From Streptomyces rugosispiralis (GTDB lineage Bacteria > Actinomycetota > Actinomycetes > Streptomycetales > Streptomycetaceae): a DNA stretch of 64,000 nt. Under the pieces are notes generated by a model. That model saw only the letters and a program-made list of their open reading frames with translations. It ran no database searches and had not been told where the DNA came from. The position numbers were made by a program, and so were the translations under genes. This document shows positions 32,144 to 39,716 of this stretch, in pieces. The stretch is taken from contig NZ_JANIAA010000002.1 in assembly GCF_024505145.1 (NCBI RefSeq), forward strand, positions 62,001-126,000. Reading direction: 5' to 3'. The stretch's first letter is position 1; every line of letters begins with the position of its first letter.

Positions 32144-33622
32144 ATGAACCTCCCCGGCATAGAAACCCTCGTCAAGGCGCCGTTCGCCGAAGGCGATGTG
32201 CTCATCGCCGGCCGCTGGTGTGCGGCCGAGGACGGCCGGACGTTCCCCGTGCACGACCCGGCCACCGCGGAGCTGATCCGCGAGGTGTCCGCGGCGGGAC
32301 CGGGCGACGCCACGGCGGCGGTCGACGCGGCCCAGGAAGCCGCCGCCGGATGGCGGGCGGCGCCACCGCGCCGTCGCTCGGAGGTGCTGCACACCGCCTT
32401 CGCGCTGATGCGCGAGCACACCGACACGCTCGCCCGCCTGATCGTCCTGGAGAACGGCAAGGCGTACCGGGACGCGGTGGCCGAGGTCGGCTACGCGGCG
32501 GAGTTCTTCCGCTGGTTCGCCGAGGAGGCGGTGCGGATCGGCTCCTCGTTCGGCGACGCACCCGGTGGTGGCTTCCGCCACGTCGTACGCAGGCACCCGG
32601 TGGGCGTCACCGCCTTCGTCACTCCCTGGAACTTCCCGGCCGCGATGGCCACCCGGAAGATCGCCCCGGCGCTCGCCGCCGGCTGCCCGGTGCTCCTCAA
32701 ACCGGCCCCGGACACCCCGCTCACCGCCCTCGCGATCGCCGCCCTGCTGAGCGAGGCGGGGCTGCCCGACGGGCTGCTGAACGTGCTGCCCACCGACCGC
32801 GCGCCCGAGGTGGTCTCCGTCTGGCTCCGGGACGAGCGGGTCCGCAAGTTCTCCTTCACCGGCTCCACCGCCACCGGCCGGAAACTCCTGGAGCAGGCGG
32901 CGGCCAACGTCGTCAACGTGACCATGGAACTGGGTGGCAACGCGCCCTTCATCGTCTGTGAGGACGCCGACATCGACGCCGCGGTGCGCGGTGCGATGGA
33001 CGCCAAGATGCGGGGCGGTGGCGAGGTCTGCATCGCCGCCAACCGGTTCTACGTCCATGAGTCCGTCGCCGCCGAGTTCACCGAGAAGTTCGCGGCGGCC
33101 ATGACGGACGTACGCGCCGGAGCGGGTCTTGAGGAGGGCGTCACCCTCGGCCCGATGATCAACCGGACCGCCGTGGAGTCCATCCGAGCCCTGGTCGACG
33201 ACGCGATCGGGCGCGGCGCGAAGGTGGCCGCGCGGGGCGGTGTGCCCGAGGGCCCCGGCTGCTACCATCCGGCGACCGTCCTGGTGGACGTCCCCGAGGA
33301 CGCCCGGATCATGAACGAGGAGGTCTTCGGGCCGGTCGCGCCCCTCGCCACCTTCACCGACGAGGACGAGCTGGTGGCCCGCGCCAACGCGACGGTGCAC
33401 GGCCTCGCCTCGTACGTCTACTCGCGCGACGTGGCCCGGGCCCTGCGCATCTCCGAACGCCTGGAGAGCGGCATGGTCGGCCTCAACCGTGGCCTGCTCT
33501 CCGACCCGGCGGCGCCCTTCGGCGGCGTCAAGCAGTCGGGTCTGGGCCGGGAGGGCGGCCGCGAGGGCATCGAGGCGTTCCTGGAAACGCAGTACATCGC
33601 CCTCGACTGGCCGACCGGCTGA
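32144..33622 (+). CDS. Succinate-semialdehyde-dehydrogenase-like aldehyde dehydrogenase
   Basis: A 492-residue ALDH of the GabD/SSADH branch: FVTPWNFPAAMATRKIAPAL, LLKPAPDTPLTALA, FSFTGSTATGRKLL, VTMELGGNAPFIV (general base Glu) and GGGEVCIAANRFYV with catalytic Cys. The C-terminal FGGVKQSGLGREGGREG is typical of semialdehyde dehydrogenases. It oxidises a short semialdehyde to the dicarboxylate using NAD(P)+. It lies between the IclR gene and the MFS transporter and probably completes the pathway of the minus-strand operon. The ATG follows an A/G-rich ribosome site. Confidence 0.85.
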   Translation: MNLPGIETLVKAPFAEGDVLIAGRWCAAEDGRTFPVHDPATAELIREVSAAGPGDATAAVDAAQEAAAGWRAAPPRRRSEVLHTAFALMREHTDTLARLIVLENGKAYRDAVAEVGYAAEFFRWFAEEAVRIGSSFGDAPGGGFRHVVRRHPVGVTAFVTPWNFPAAMATRKIAPALAAGCPVLLKPAPDTPLTALAIAALLSEAGLPDGLLNVLPTDRAPEVVSVWLRDERVRKFSFTGSTATGRKLLEQAAANVVNVTMELGGNAPFIVCEDADIDAAVRGAMDAKMRGGGEVCIAANRFYVHESVAAEFTEKFAAAMTDVRAGAGLEEGVTLGPMINRTAVESIRALVDDAIGRGAKVAARGGVPEGPGCYHPATVLVDVPEDARIMNEEVFGPVAPLATFTDEDELVARANATVHGLASYVYSRDVARALRISERLESGMVGLNRGLLSDPAAPFGGVKQSGLGREGGREGIEAFLETQYIALDWPTG

Positions 33623-33756
33623 CGCCCCCTCTCCCGCCACCGACCGCTTCCCCTCTCCTCGCCACTTTCCCCGGGCCTCGCTCCTCCCGGCCCCCGCTCC
33701 CCTCGGGGCCGCTCTTCCCGGGGCGGCGTTCTCCCCCTCCCAGTAAGGACCCGCGC

Positions 33757-35121
33757 ATGGCAACGACGCCTGTGACCGAGCACAACGAGCCCAGCCCACC
33801 GCCGGGCGCACCCGCCTCCGAACGCGAACGGAGGTGGCTGCACACCAAGCTGAAGCTGGCCACCCAGATCGGCCAGGGGATCGACGGCTACATCATCGGC
33901 GGTATCGGCCTGGCGATGGGGGCGATCACCGACGACCTCCATCTGACCTCCGTGGAGCAGGGGCTGGTCGGTGCCGCGCCGCTGATCGGCATCTTCGTCG
34001 GAGGGCCGCTCTTCGGCCGGCTGGCCGACCGGTTCGGACGCCGGCCGGTGTTCCTCATCGACATGCTGATCTTCCTGGTCGGCTCGGTGCTCCAGTTCTT
34101 CGTCGGGGACGGCACCCAGCTCTTCCTCATCCGGCTGGTGATGGGTGTGGCGATCGGTGGCGAATACGCGATCGGCGCGCCGCTGCTGTCGGAGTACGCG
34201 GGCCGGCGTGGCCGCGGGCGGCTGCTGGCGAGCCTGGAGATCAGCTGGTACCTGGGGTACGCGCTGGCCACCGTCGTGGGGGCGCTGTTCACCTCCGTCG
34301 ACGGCGGCTGGCGCTGGTCCCTGGCGAGCAGCGCGGTGATCGCGGTGGTGTGCGTGGCCCTGCGCGGTGGCATCCCGGAGTCCGCGCGCTGGCTGCTGAG
34401 CCAGGGGCGCCGGGACGAGGCGGAGGTGCTGATCGAGAAGTACGGCATCGAGGTGGATGTCGCCGCGGAACTCGACGAGCGCGACGAAGTGCGGCAGGAC
34501 GGGTTCCGGGCGCTCTTCAGCCGGCAGCACATCCGCTCCACGGTGTTCGCCAGCGTCTTCTGGGCCGCCCTCGTGCTGCCCTACTTCGCCATCGGCACCT
34601 TCTGGACGGATGTCTTCGAGGCTCTGCACATGGGGGACAACGCGGTGGCGGCGCTGCTCGTCTACTCCTTCACCGCCGTGGCCGGTGTCACCGCGGGGTG
34701 CCTGGTCGTGGAGCGGATCGGCCGCCGCAAGCTGCTGATCCCGCCGTTCTGGATCACGGCCGCGTGTCTGGCCCTGGTGGCGGTGTGGCCGTCCTCCACC
34801 CCCGTCATCGTCGTCGGCTTCCTGTTCTTCATCTTCCTCAACGCCGCCTCCTCCGCGCTGACCGCGGTCTATCCGCTGGAGGTGTTCCCCACGTCGCTGC
34901 GCACCACGGGTGTCGGCTTCGCCACGGCCATGAGCCGGGTGGGTGCCGCGATCGGCACGTTCCTGCTGCCGATGGGGCTCGACCACTTCGGAGCGGAGTT
35001 CGTGCTCCTGGTCGGCGCCGGAGTGCTGGTGGTCGGCGCCGTCGTGTCACAGTTCCTGGCGCCGGAGACCACCGACCTGGACCTGGCCCGCGCGGCGCGC
35101 ACGGCCCGCGAAGGGGCGTAG
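33757..35121 (+). CDS. MFS sugar/acid transporter (sugar-porter type)
   Basis: A 454-residue transporter with 12 hydrophobic helices. The loop 2-3 motif GRLADRFGRRPVFLID and the helix-6/7 segment IPESARWLLSQGRRDEAE are sugar-porter signatures, and VERIGRRKLLIP repeats the motif in the second half. Start ATG follows AAGGA. It probably imports the substrate of the flanking catabolic genes (a sugar acid or aromatic acid). A strong terminator lies just after the stop, closing the unit. Confidence 0.85.
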   Translation: MATTPVTEHNEPSPPPGAPASERERRWLHTKLKLATQIGQGIDGYIIGGIGLAMGAITDDLHLTSVEQGLVGAAPLIGIFVGGPLFGRLADRFGRRPVFLIDMLIFLVGSVLQFFVGDGTQLFLIRLVMGVAIGGEYAIGAPLLSEYAGRRGRGRLLASLEISWYLGYALATVVGALFTSVDGGWRWSLASSAVIAVVCVALRGGIPESARWLLSQGRRDEAEVLIEKYGIEVDVAAELDERDEVRQDGFRALFSRQHIRSTVFASVFWAALVLPYFAIGTFWTDVFEALHMGDNAVAALLVYSFTAVAGVTAGCLVVERIGRRKLLIPPFWITAACLALVAVWPSSTPVIVVGFLFFIFLNAASSALTAVYPLEVFPTSLRTTGVGFATAMSRVGAAIGTFLLPMGLDHFGAEFVLLVGAGVLVVGAVVSQFLAPETTDLDLARAARTAREGA

Positions 35122-35134
35122 CGGCACACGCCGG

Positions 35135-35176
35135 GCCCGCCCGGTGTGCGGATCGCGCACACCGGGCGGGCGTCTT
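35135..35176 (+). terminator. Intrinsic terminator after the MFS gene
   Basis: A perfect 16-bp stem (35135-35150 with 35156-35171) around a GATCG loop, followed by GTCTTC, begins 13 bases after the MFS stop. The same hairpin could also stop minus-strand transcription coming from the decayed TauD region. Confidence 0.8.
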
Positions 35177-35194
35177 CACGGTGCGGTGGTCCGC

Positions 35195-35475
35195 TCAGGC
35201 GGCGGCCGGGGTGTAGTGGCCGGCCTCGTCCCCTTCGAGGACATGGCTGCGCTCACCGTCCACACCGACCGGGGCGTCGCCCGCCACGGTCACCCGGGGA
35301 CCAGGCGATGCGCACGATGTTCTCCGGACGGATGACATACGCCTGGAAGATCCGCAGCAGATCGCGCGACTCGGACGGGTCGAGGCCGATGAGGCTCTGG
35401 GCGAAACCACCGATGAACAGCCCGCGTTCGCCGCTCTCGGGGTGGACGCGCGGTCCGGTCCGGTGGGGACGCGGA
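35195..35475 (-). pseudogene. TauD-type dioxygenase remnant, truncated and frameshifted
   Basis: Two pieces in different frames match the C-terminus of TauD/TfdA alpha-ketoglutarate dioxygenases. The first, about 35475-35295, reads RVHPESGERGLFIGGF then LLRIFQAYVIRPENIVRIAW and SPGD. The second, 35290-35195, reads PRVTVAGDAPVGVDGERSH and ends at a stop. The segment between them, which in the family carries WDNRATQHYA with the distal His, is missing. The N-terminal two thirds, with HxD, are absent. The gene is therefore non-functional, probably after an internal deletion. Confidence 0.65.
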
Positions 35476-36029
35476 GGGCAGGCCGAATAGCCGCACAGCA
35501 CGTATCCGAAAAACCGCACGCGGGGCCCTGGGGTGCGATGAAGCCTTTTCTCGTACTTTCCGCCGTCACAAAGTGAGGGGGAATCAGCGGAATGCGGGGG
35601 AGCGGACGCGGCCAGGACCGGCCGCGCTCACAGGGCGGCGGACACTGTCAGATGCCGAGCGGAAAGAAGAGCGAAAGAGCGGAGCGCCAATGGCTCAACG
35701 GCCGACGGCACAGATGGCGCCGGCTTGACGTCGCAGATCGACGTGCAGACGCACGGCGAATTTCTCGGCTTGGCTCACATTCAGCAGGATGGCAGTGCGT
35801 TCCAGCCCCCGTCAACGACTTCCGGATTCCGTCCCAGGACGCGGGCGCCCCCGTGGGCACCCTGGTGGAGGCGGACCCTCCGCCTCGGGAGGAGCTGCGG
35901 GAGGAGCTACGGCGGGGTGGTGCCGGCGGGGCGCCGACCGCACCGGTGGGGAGTCGGGCGGCAGATATATGCAATGTTTGTCGCTCGGAACGGATTCTTC
36001 CGCGCTGATTCGTGCCACACTGAACGTAG
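35476..36029. other. 550-base gap without a supported gene
   Basis: Several open frames cross it, but none shows a known motif, a good ribosome site or sensible composition. One end carries the decayed TauD gene and the other a terminator. It may be further degraded coding sequence too diverged to read. Confidence 0.4.
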
Positions 36030-36060
36030 GGCCCTCACCGTTCCCCCGTCGGTGAGGGCC
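36030..36060 (-). terminator. Hairpin terminator downstream of the GlxA remnant
   Basis: GGCCCTCACCG (36030-36040) pairs perfectly with CGGTGAGGGCC (36050-36060) around a 9-base C-rich loop. It lies 33 bases past the stop of the minus-strand AraC-type gene. A GTTTG run on the plus side means it could act in both directions. Confidence 0.65.
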
Positions 36061-36093
36061 GTTTGCTGTCGGCCCCCGGACGGGCGACGTCCG

Positions 36094-36867
36094 TCAGCCC
36101 GTCCGGTCGCCAAGTGTGCTGCGGAAGCGGGCGCGGTAGACCGTCGGTGAGACCCCGAGGGTGTGCTGAAAGACCCGGCGCAGCGACTCCGAGGAGCCGA
36201 ACCCGGCCTCCCGCGCCACCTCCTCGACCGTGCCCGTGCCATCGGCGAGCAGGGTCTGGGCGGCCTCCACGCGGACGGATTCGACGTAACGTCCGGGAGC
36301 CATGCCGACCTCGGTGCGAAACAGCCGCTCCAGGTGACGGACGCTCACACCGCCCGAGTCGGCCAGCGTGGCGAGCGTATGGCTCCCCGCCGGATCCGCG
36401 GTGACGCGGTCCATCACCCGGCGCACCGCCGGATGCCGGGGTTCACGCGGGGCCAGCCGCGCGCTGAACTGCGCCTGCCCTCCCGGCCGGGCCATGAAGA
36501 CCACCAGCTGCCTGGCCACATCGCGTGCCACATCCGCTCCCCAGTCCTCCTCGACCAGGGACAGCGAAAGATCGATCCCCGCGGTGATACCGGCCGATGT
36601 GGCCACATGGCCGTCCCGGACGAAGACGGGATGGCCGTCCACCCGCACCCGCGGATAGGCGGCGGCCAACTGGGAGGCCAGTTCCCAGTGGGTGGCGGCA
36701 CGGCGGCCGTCCAGGATGCCGGCCTCGGCCAGCACGAAGGCCCCCGCGCACACCGACGCCACCCGCTTCGCCCGCCTCGACAGGGCGGCCACCAGCCCGA
36801 CCAGATCGGTGTCGGCCACCGCCGAGCGCCAGTCCCTCCTGCCGGGGACCAGCAGGAGACCGTCACG
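36094..36867 (-). pseudogene. 5'-truncated GlxA-type AraC regulator
   Basis: About 257 codons remain of a GlxA-family regulator (usual length about 320). The DJ-1/PfpI-like domain starts abruptly at DGLLLVPGRRDW and continues through VASVCAGAFVLAEAGILDGR and WELASQLAAAYP. The AraC DNA-binding domain is complete (LATLADSGGVSVRHLERLFR, AREAGFGSSESLRRVFQHTLG). The first 70 or so residues are missing. The frame runs upstream without a break into unrelated esterase sequence, so a deletion fused the two genes. A hybrid protein could be made, but the effector domain is incomplete. Confidence 0.7.
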
Positions 36868-37310
36868 GCTCGCGGGTCTCCGCCGAAGGACGCGATGTTG
36901 TCGCGTACCCAGCGCGGTACGGCGGCCTGGTCCTGAGCGCCGAGGTTGTCGGCGCCGATCCGCGGGAGGTACAGATAACCCCGGTCCCATTCGGTAGTTC
37001 GCGGTCACCACCACGTCGCCCGCTTCCGCCAGGCGGGCTCCGTCGTACCAGTCCCACCCGCCCGAGCCGCTGGTGAAGCCGACTCCGTGACCCGTTCCAG
37101 CCGGGACGGCGCCTGCGGTACGGCCGGTCCGGGGCGCACCGCCGCGCGCACTCCGGTCCATCCCGGGTGGGGACGCGGTGCCGCGAAACGCGACGCTCCC
37201 ACCGGTGAGGCGGCGTACGGGACACCCCGGAAGGACACCACCGCACCCTCGTCGCAGCCACGGACCTCGCCCCGGTCCGTGGCCACGACCCGCGCTGTCG
37301 GGTTCGTCAT
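36845..37310 (-). pseudogene. Type-B carboxylesterase N-terminal remnant
   Basis: The ATG at 37310 starts MTNPTARVVATDRGEVRG, then VVSFRGVPYAASPVGASRFA and GPAVPQAPSRLERV, a good carboxylesterase N-terminus. A frame change and a gap of roughly 40 residues follow, then HGVGFTSGSGGWDWYDGARL (oxyanion-hole region) in a second frame. A second shift leads to IGADNLGAQDQAAVPRWV, then RDNIASFGGDPRAVTV in a third. The nucleophile GxSxG and everything after it are gone, replaced by the GlxA sequence at about 36855. Clearly inactive. Confidence 0.7.
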
Positions 37311-37452
37311 CGTCTCCACCACTCCCTCGTCACCGACGTTCCGGTCTCGTTCCATGCCGACCAGCGCATAGCAGCCAGGACGGGGGTGAAGGCGAGGATT
37401 CAGCGACAGATGACCTCTTCAGCGGCCGAAAGTGCGACGCGAGGCCGCATCG

Positions 37453-38472
37453 TCACGACGGCGTGTTCTCCTCCACCCAGCGGAAGAAGGCGATCTGCCG
37501 GGACATGAGGGTGACCAGCTCGTACGCGGTGTGCGAGGCGGCCACGGAGGTGATCTCGGCGTGGTCGTACGCCGGGGCGACCTCGACCAGATCGGCGGAG
37601 ACCACATAGCAATCGGCGAGCCCGCGCACGATCTCCAGCAGTTCCCGCGAGGTGAGGCCGCCCGCCTCGGGGGTGCCGGTGCCGGGGGCGTGCGCGGGAT
37701 CCAGGACATCGATGTCGACGGAGATGTACAGCGGCCGTTTGCCGATGCGCTCCTTGAGCTGCTGCACCACCTCGTCCACCCCGCGTCGCATCACATCGGC
37801 CGCGGTGACGATCCCGAAGCCCAGTTTGGTGTCCTCGTCCAGGTCTTCCTTGCTGTACAGCGAGCCGCGGGTGCCGACGTGGGAGAGCGCGGAGGTGTCG
37901 AGGAGGCCCTCCTCGGCCGCGCGGCGGAACGGCGTCCCATGGGTGTACTGGGCGCCGAAGTGGGAGTCCCAGGTGTCCAGGTGCGCGTCGAAGTGCAGCA
38001 GCGCCACCGGGCCGTGGCGGCGGGCCACCGAGCGCAGGAGCGGGAGCGCGATGGTGTGGTCGCCGCCCAGTGTCATCAGCTGCGCGCCCGTGGACAGCAG
38101 GGCGTCCGCGCCCGCCTCGATGCTCGCGACCGCCTCGTCGATGTTGTGCGGATTGGCGGTGATGTCACCGGCGTCGGCGACCTGGGCGTAGTGGAACGGG
38201 TACACGTCCAGGGCCGGGTTGTAGGGGCGCAGCTGGCGCGACGCCTCCCGAACGGCGTTCGCCCCGAAGCGGGCCCCGGGCCGGTAGGAGACACCGGCGT
38301 CGAACGGCACCCCGACCACGGCGATGTCCGCGGTGTCGACCTGGTCCAGGCGAGGGACGCGGCCGAAGGTGGCCGGGCCGGTGAAGTGCAGGGTGGCGTC
38401 GGTCTCCTGGGGCGGGACGGGCCTCGTTGCTTCGGTAGGGTTCACGGTCATGGTTGGTGCAGGATCCTTCAT
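37453..38472 (-). CDS. speB: Agmatinase / guanidinobutyrase (ureohydrolase family)
   Basis: A 339-residue ureohydrolase. The manganese ligands are all present: [10 protein letters not shown] (His), [12 protein letters not shown] (Asp-His-Asp) and [20 protein letters not shown] (Asp-Asp). The family hydrolyses agmatine, guanidinobutyrate or guanidinopropionate to urea plus the amine. The start is uncertain: ATG 38472 has no purine-rich site and ATG 38451 has AAGGA but 13 bases away. It lies downstream of an IclR gene on the same strand, with a strong palindrome in the 218-base gap, so control by that IclR protein is likely. The symbol is a family label; the exact guanidino substrate is open. 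Confidence 0.85.
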   Translation of the reverse strand: MKDPAPTMTVNPTEATRPVPPQETDATLHFTGPATFGRVPRLDQVDTADIAVVGVPFDAGVSYRPGARFGANAVREASRQLRPYNPALDVYPFHYAQVADAGDITANPHNIDEAVASIEAGADALLSTGAQLMTLGGDHTIALPLLRSVARRHGPVALLHFDAHLDTWDSHFGAQYTHGTPFRRAAEEGLLDTSALSHVGTRGSLYSKEDLDEDTKLGFGIVTAADVMRRGVDEVVQQLKERIGKRPLYISVDIDVLDPAHAPGTGTPEAGGLTSRELLEIVRGLADCYVVSADLVEVAPAYDHAEITSVAASHTAYELVTLMSRQIAFFRWVEENTPS

Positions 38473-38601
38473 CTGTGGGGGGGTTTACATCTGTGTGGGG
38501 GAGTCGGCCCGTGGGGGGGCCGTGGTGCGTGGGTGATCAGGGACGTTCCGTGCCCATGACACGTGGCGCATACGCCAGGAGCCAGCCACGCGGCCGGGGT
38601 T

Positions 38602-38617
38602 TCTCGGATCCGAGAAG
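38602..38617. promoter_or_regulatory. Perfect 16-bp palindrome upstream of the ureohydrolase gene
   Basis: TTCTCGGATCCGAGAA is fully self-complementary and lies 130 bases upstream of the ureohydrolase start and about 75 bases beyond the IclR stop. It is a likely operator, with the adjacent IclR protein as first candidate. Confidence 0.55.
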
Positions 38618-38690
38618 CCCGTTCCGTGACCGCCTTGGTCAGTGGGCCTTCATCTTTCCGTCACGCGGCGAAGGCGTCTGCGGCGGCCGC

Positions 38691-39518
38691 TCATTGTGCG
38701 CCGTCCGTTCCGTGGGCGTGGGGAGCATGGCCGGCCACCGCCGCCGTCAGCCGTGCCGCGCCCTGTTGCAGGATGTGCCGGACATGATCCGCTTCATGCC
38801 GGTGGTAGTGGCGCCGCCATGTGCTGCTGACGGCCGCTATGGGCCGCTCGTTGTGATCGAACGCGGGCACCCCTATCGACCGCAGCCCCTCGGAGACCAG
38901 CTCGACCTCCTCCGACCAGCCGCGCTCACGGTCCCGCGCCAGCAGGTTCCACAGCTCCGCCAGCGACCGGGGGCCTCTGCCGGTGCGGGTGACGAGATAC
39001 CCCGGCCGGGGGAAGACCGCCCGGAGGTGCGCCTCGCTGGAGTGGGCCAGGATCGCACGGCCGTTGGCCGTCAGATGGGCCGGCAGCCGGACGCCGACGT
39101 CGGTGACGGGAGTGGCGTCGGTGTACCCGGAATGGCACCTCGGTGGCCGCTCCTTGAGGAGGTAGACCGTCTCGGCGCCGTAGAGGATGCCCAGGTGCAC
39201 CGACTGACCGAGCCGGCTCGACAGATTGCGCAGGATGGGGCGGGCGAGCCGCTTCAGGGGCTCGTGCCGCAAGTAGGCGGACCCGATTTCGAAGGACGCC
39301 ACGCCCAGACCGTAGGCCCGCTCCTCGGGGAGATAGGCGACAAACCCGCGATCAACCAGGACGGCGAGGATGTGATAGAGCGACGAGCGGGGCATCTCCA
39401 GGTCTCTGGCCAGCGCCGATGCCCGAACCGGCCCCGAGCGGCCGGCGAGGTGCAACAGAACATCCAGCGCCCGCCCCACGGCCGGCGAGGCACTTGATGC
39501 CGTCCGGCGTTCACTCAC
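38691..39518 (-). CDS. IclR-family regulator, likely controlling the ureohydrolase
   Basis: A 275-residue IclR protein. The winged helix reads AVGRALDVLLHLAGRSGPVR and LARDLEMPRSSLYHILAVL. The effector domain begins around LGQSVHLGILYGAETVYLLK and includes LPAHLTANGRAILAHSSEAH. GTG start at 39518 follows AAGGATG. It precedes the ureohydrolase on the same strand, and a 16-bp palindrome sits between them. The likely effector is a guanidino compound, by context only. Confidence 0.85.
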   Translation of the reverse strand: MSERRTASSASPAVGRALDVLLHLAGRSGPVRASALARDLEMPRSSLYHILAVLVDRGFVAYLPEERAYGLGVASFEIGSAYLRHEPLKRLARPILRNLSSRLGQSVHLGILYGAETVYLLKERPPRCHSGYTDATPVTDVGVRLPAHLTANGRAILAHSSEAHLRAVFPRPGYLVTRTGRGPRSLAELWNLLARDRERGWSEEVELVSEGLRSIGVPAFDHNERPIAAVSSTWRRHYHRHEADHVRHILQQGAARLTAAVAGHAPHAHGTDGAQ

Positions 39519-39716
39519 GTCTCACATCCTTGTGATCCCCCGCCGCCACGGGCGGCCGCACTTCCTCATGGCACGCGGCAGCCGGCCGGGCAACCGCTGG
39601 CCTGTGCACGTACCTTGGTCGTGTCCGATCGTAGGACCGGCTGCCGATCCCCTCCCACCCGGCCTCCGGGGACTGCTCATACCGGGCAACGGGCCTGGTC
39701 GGACGGGCGATCCGGG

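Noticed and set aside
35592..36150. Short plus-strand ORFs around 35.6-36.1 kb
   Set aside because: No motifs, poor ribosome sites and no conserved-looking composition; probably chance frames in decayed DNA.
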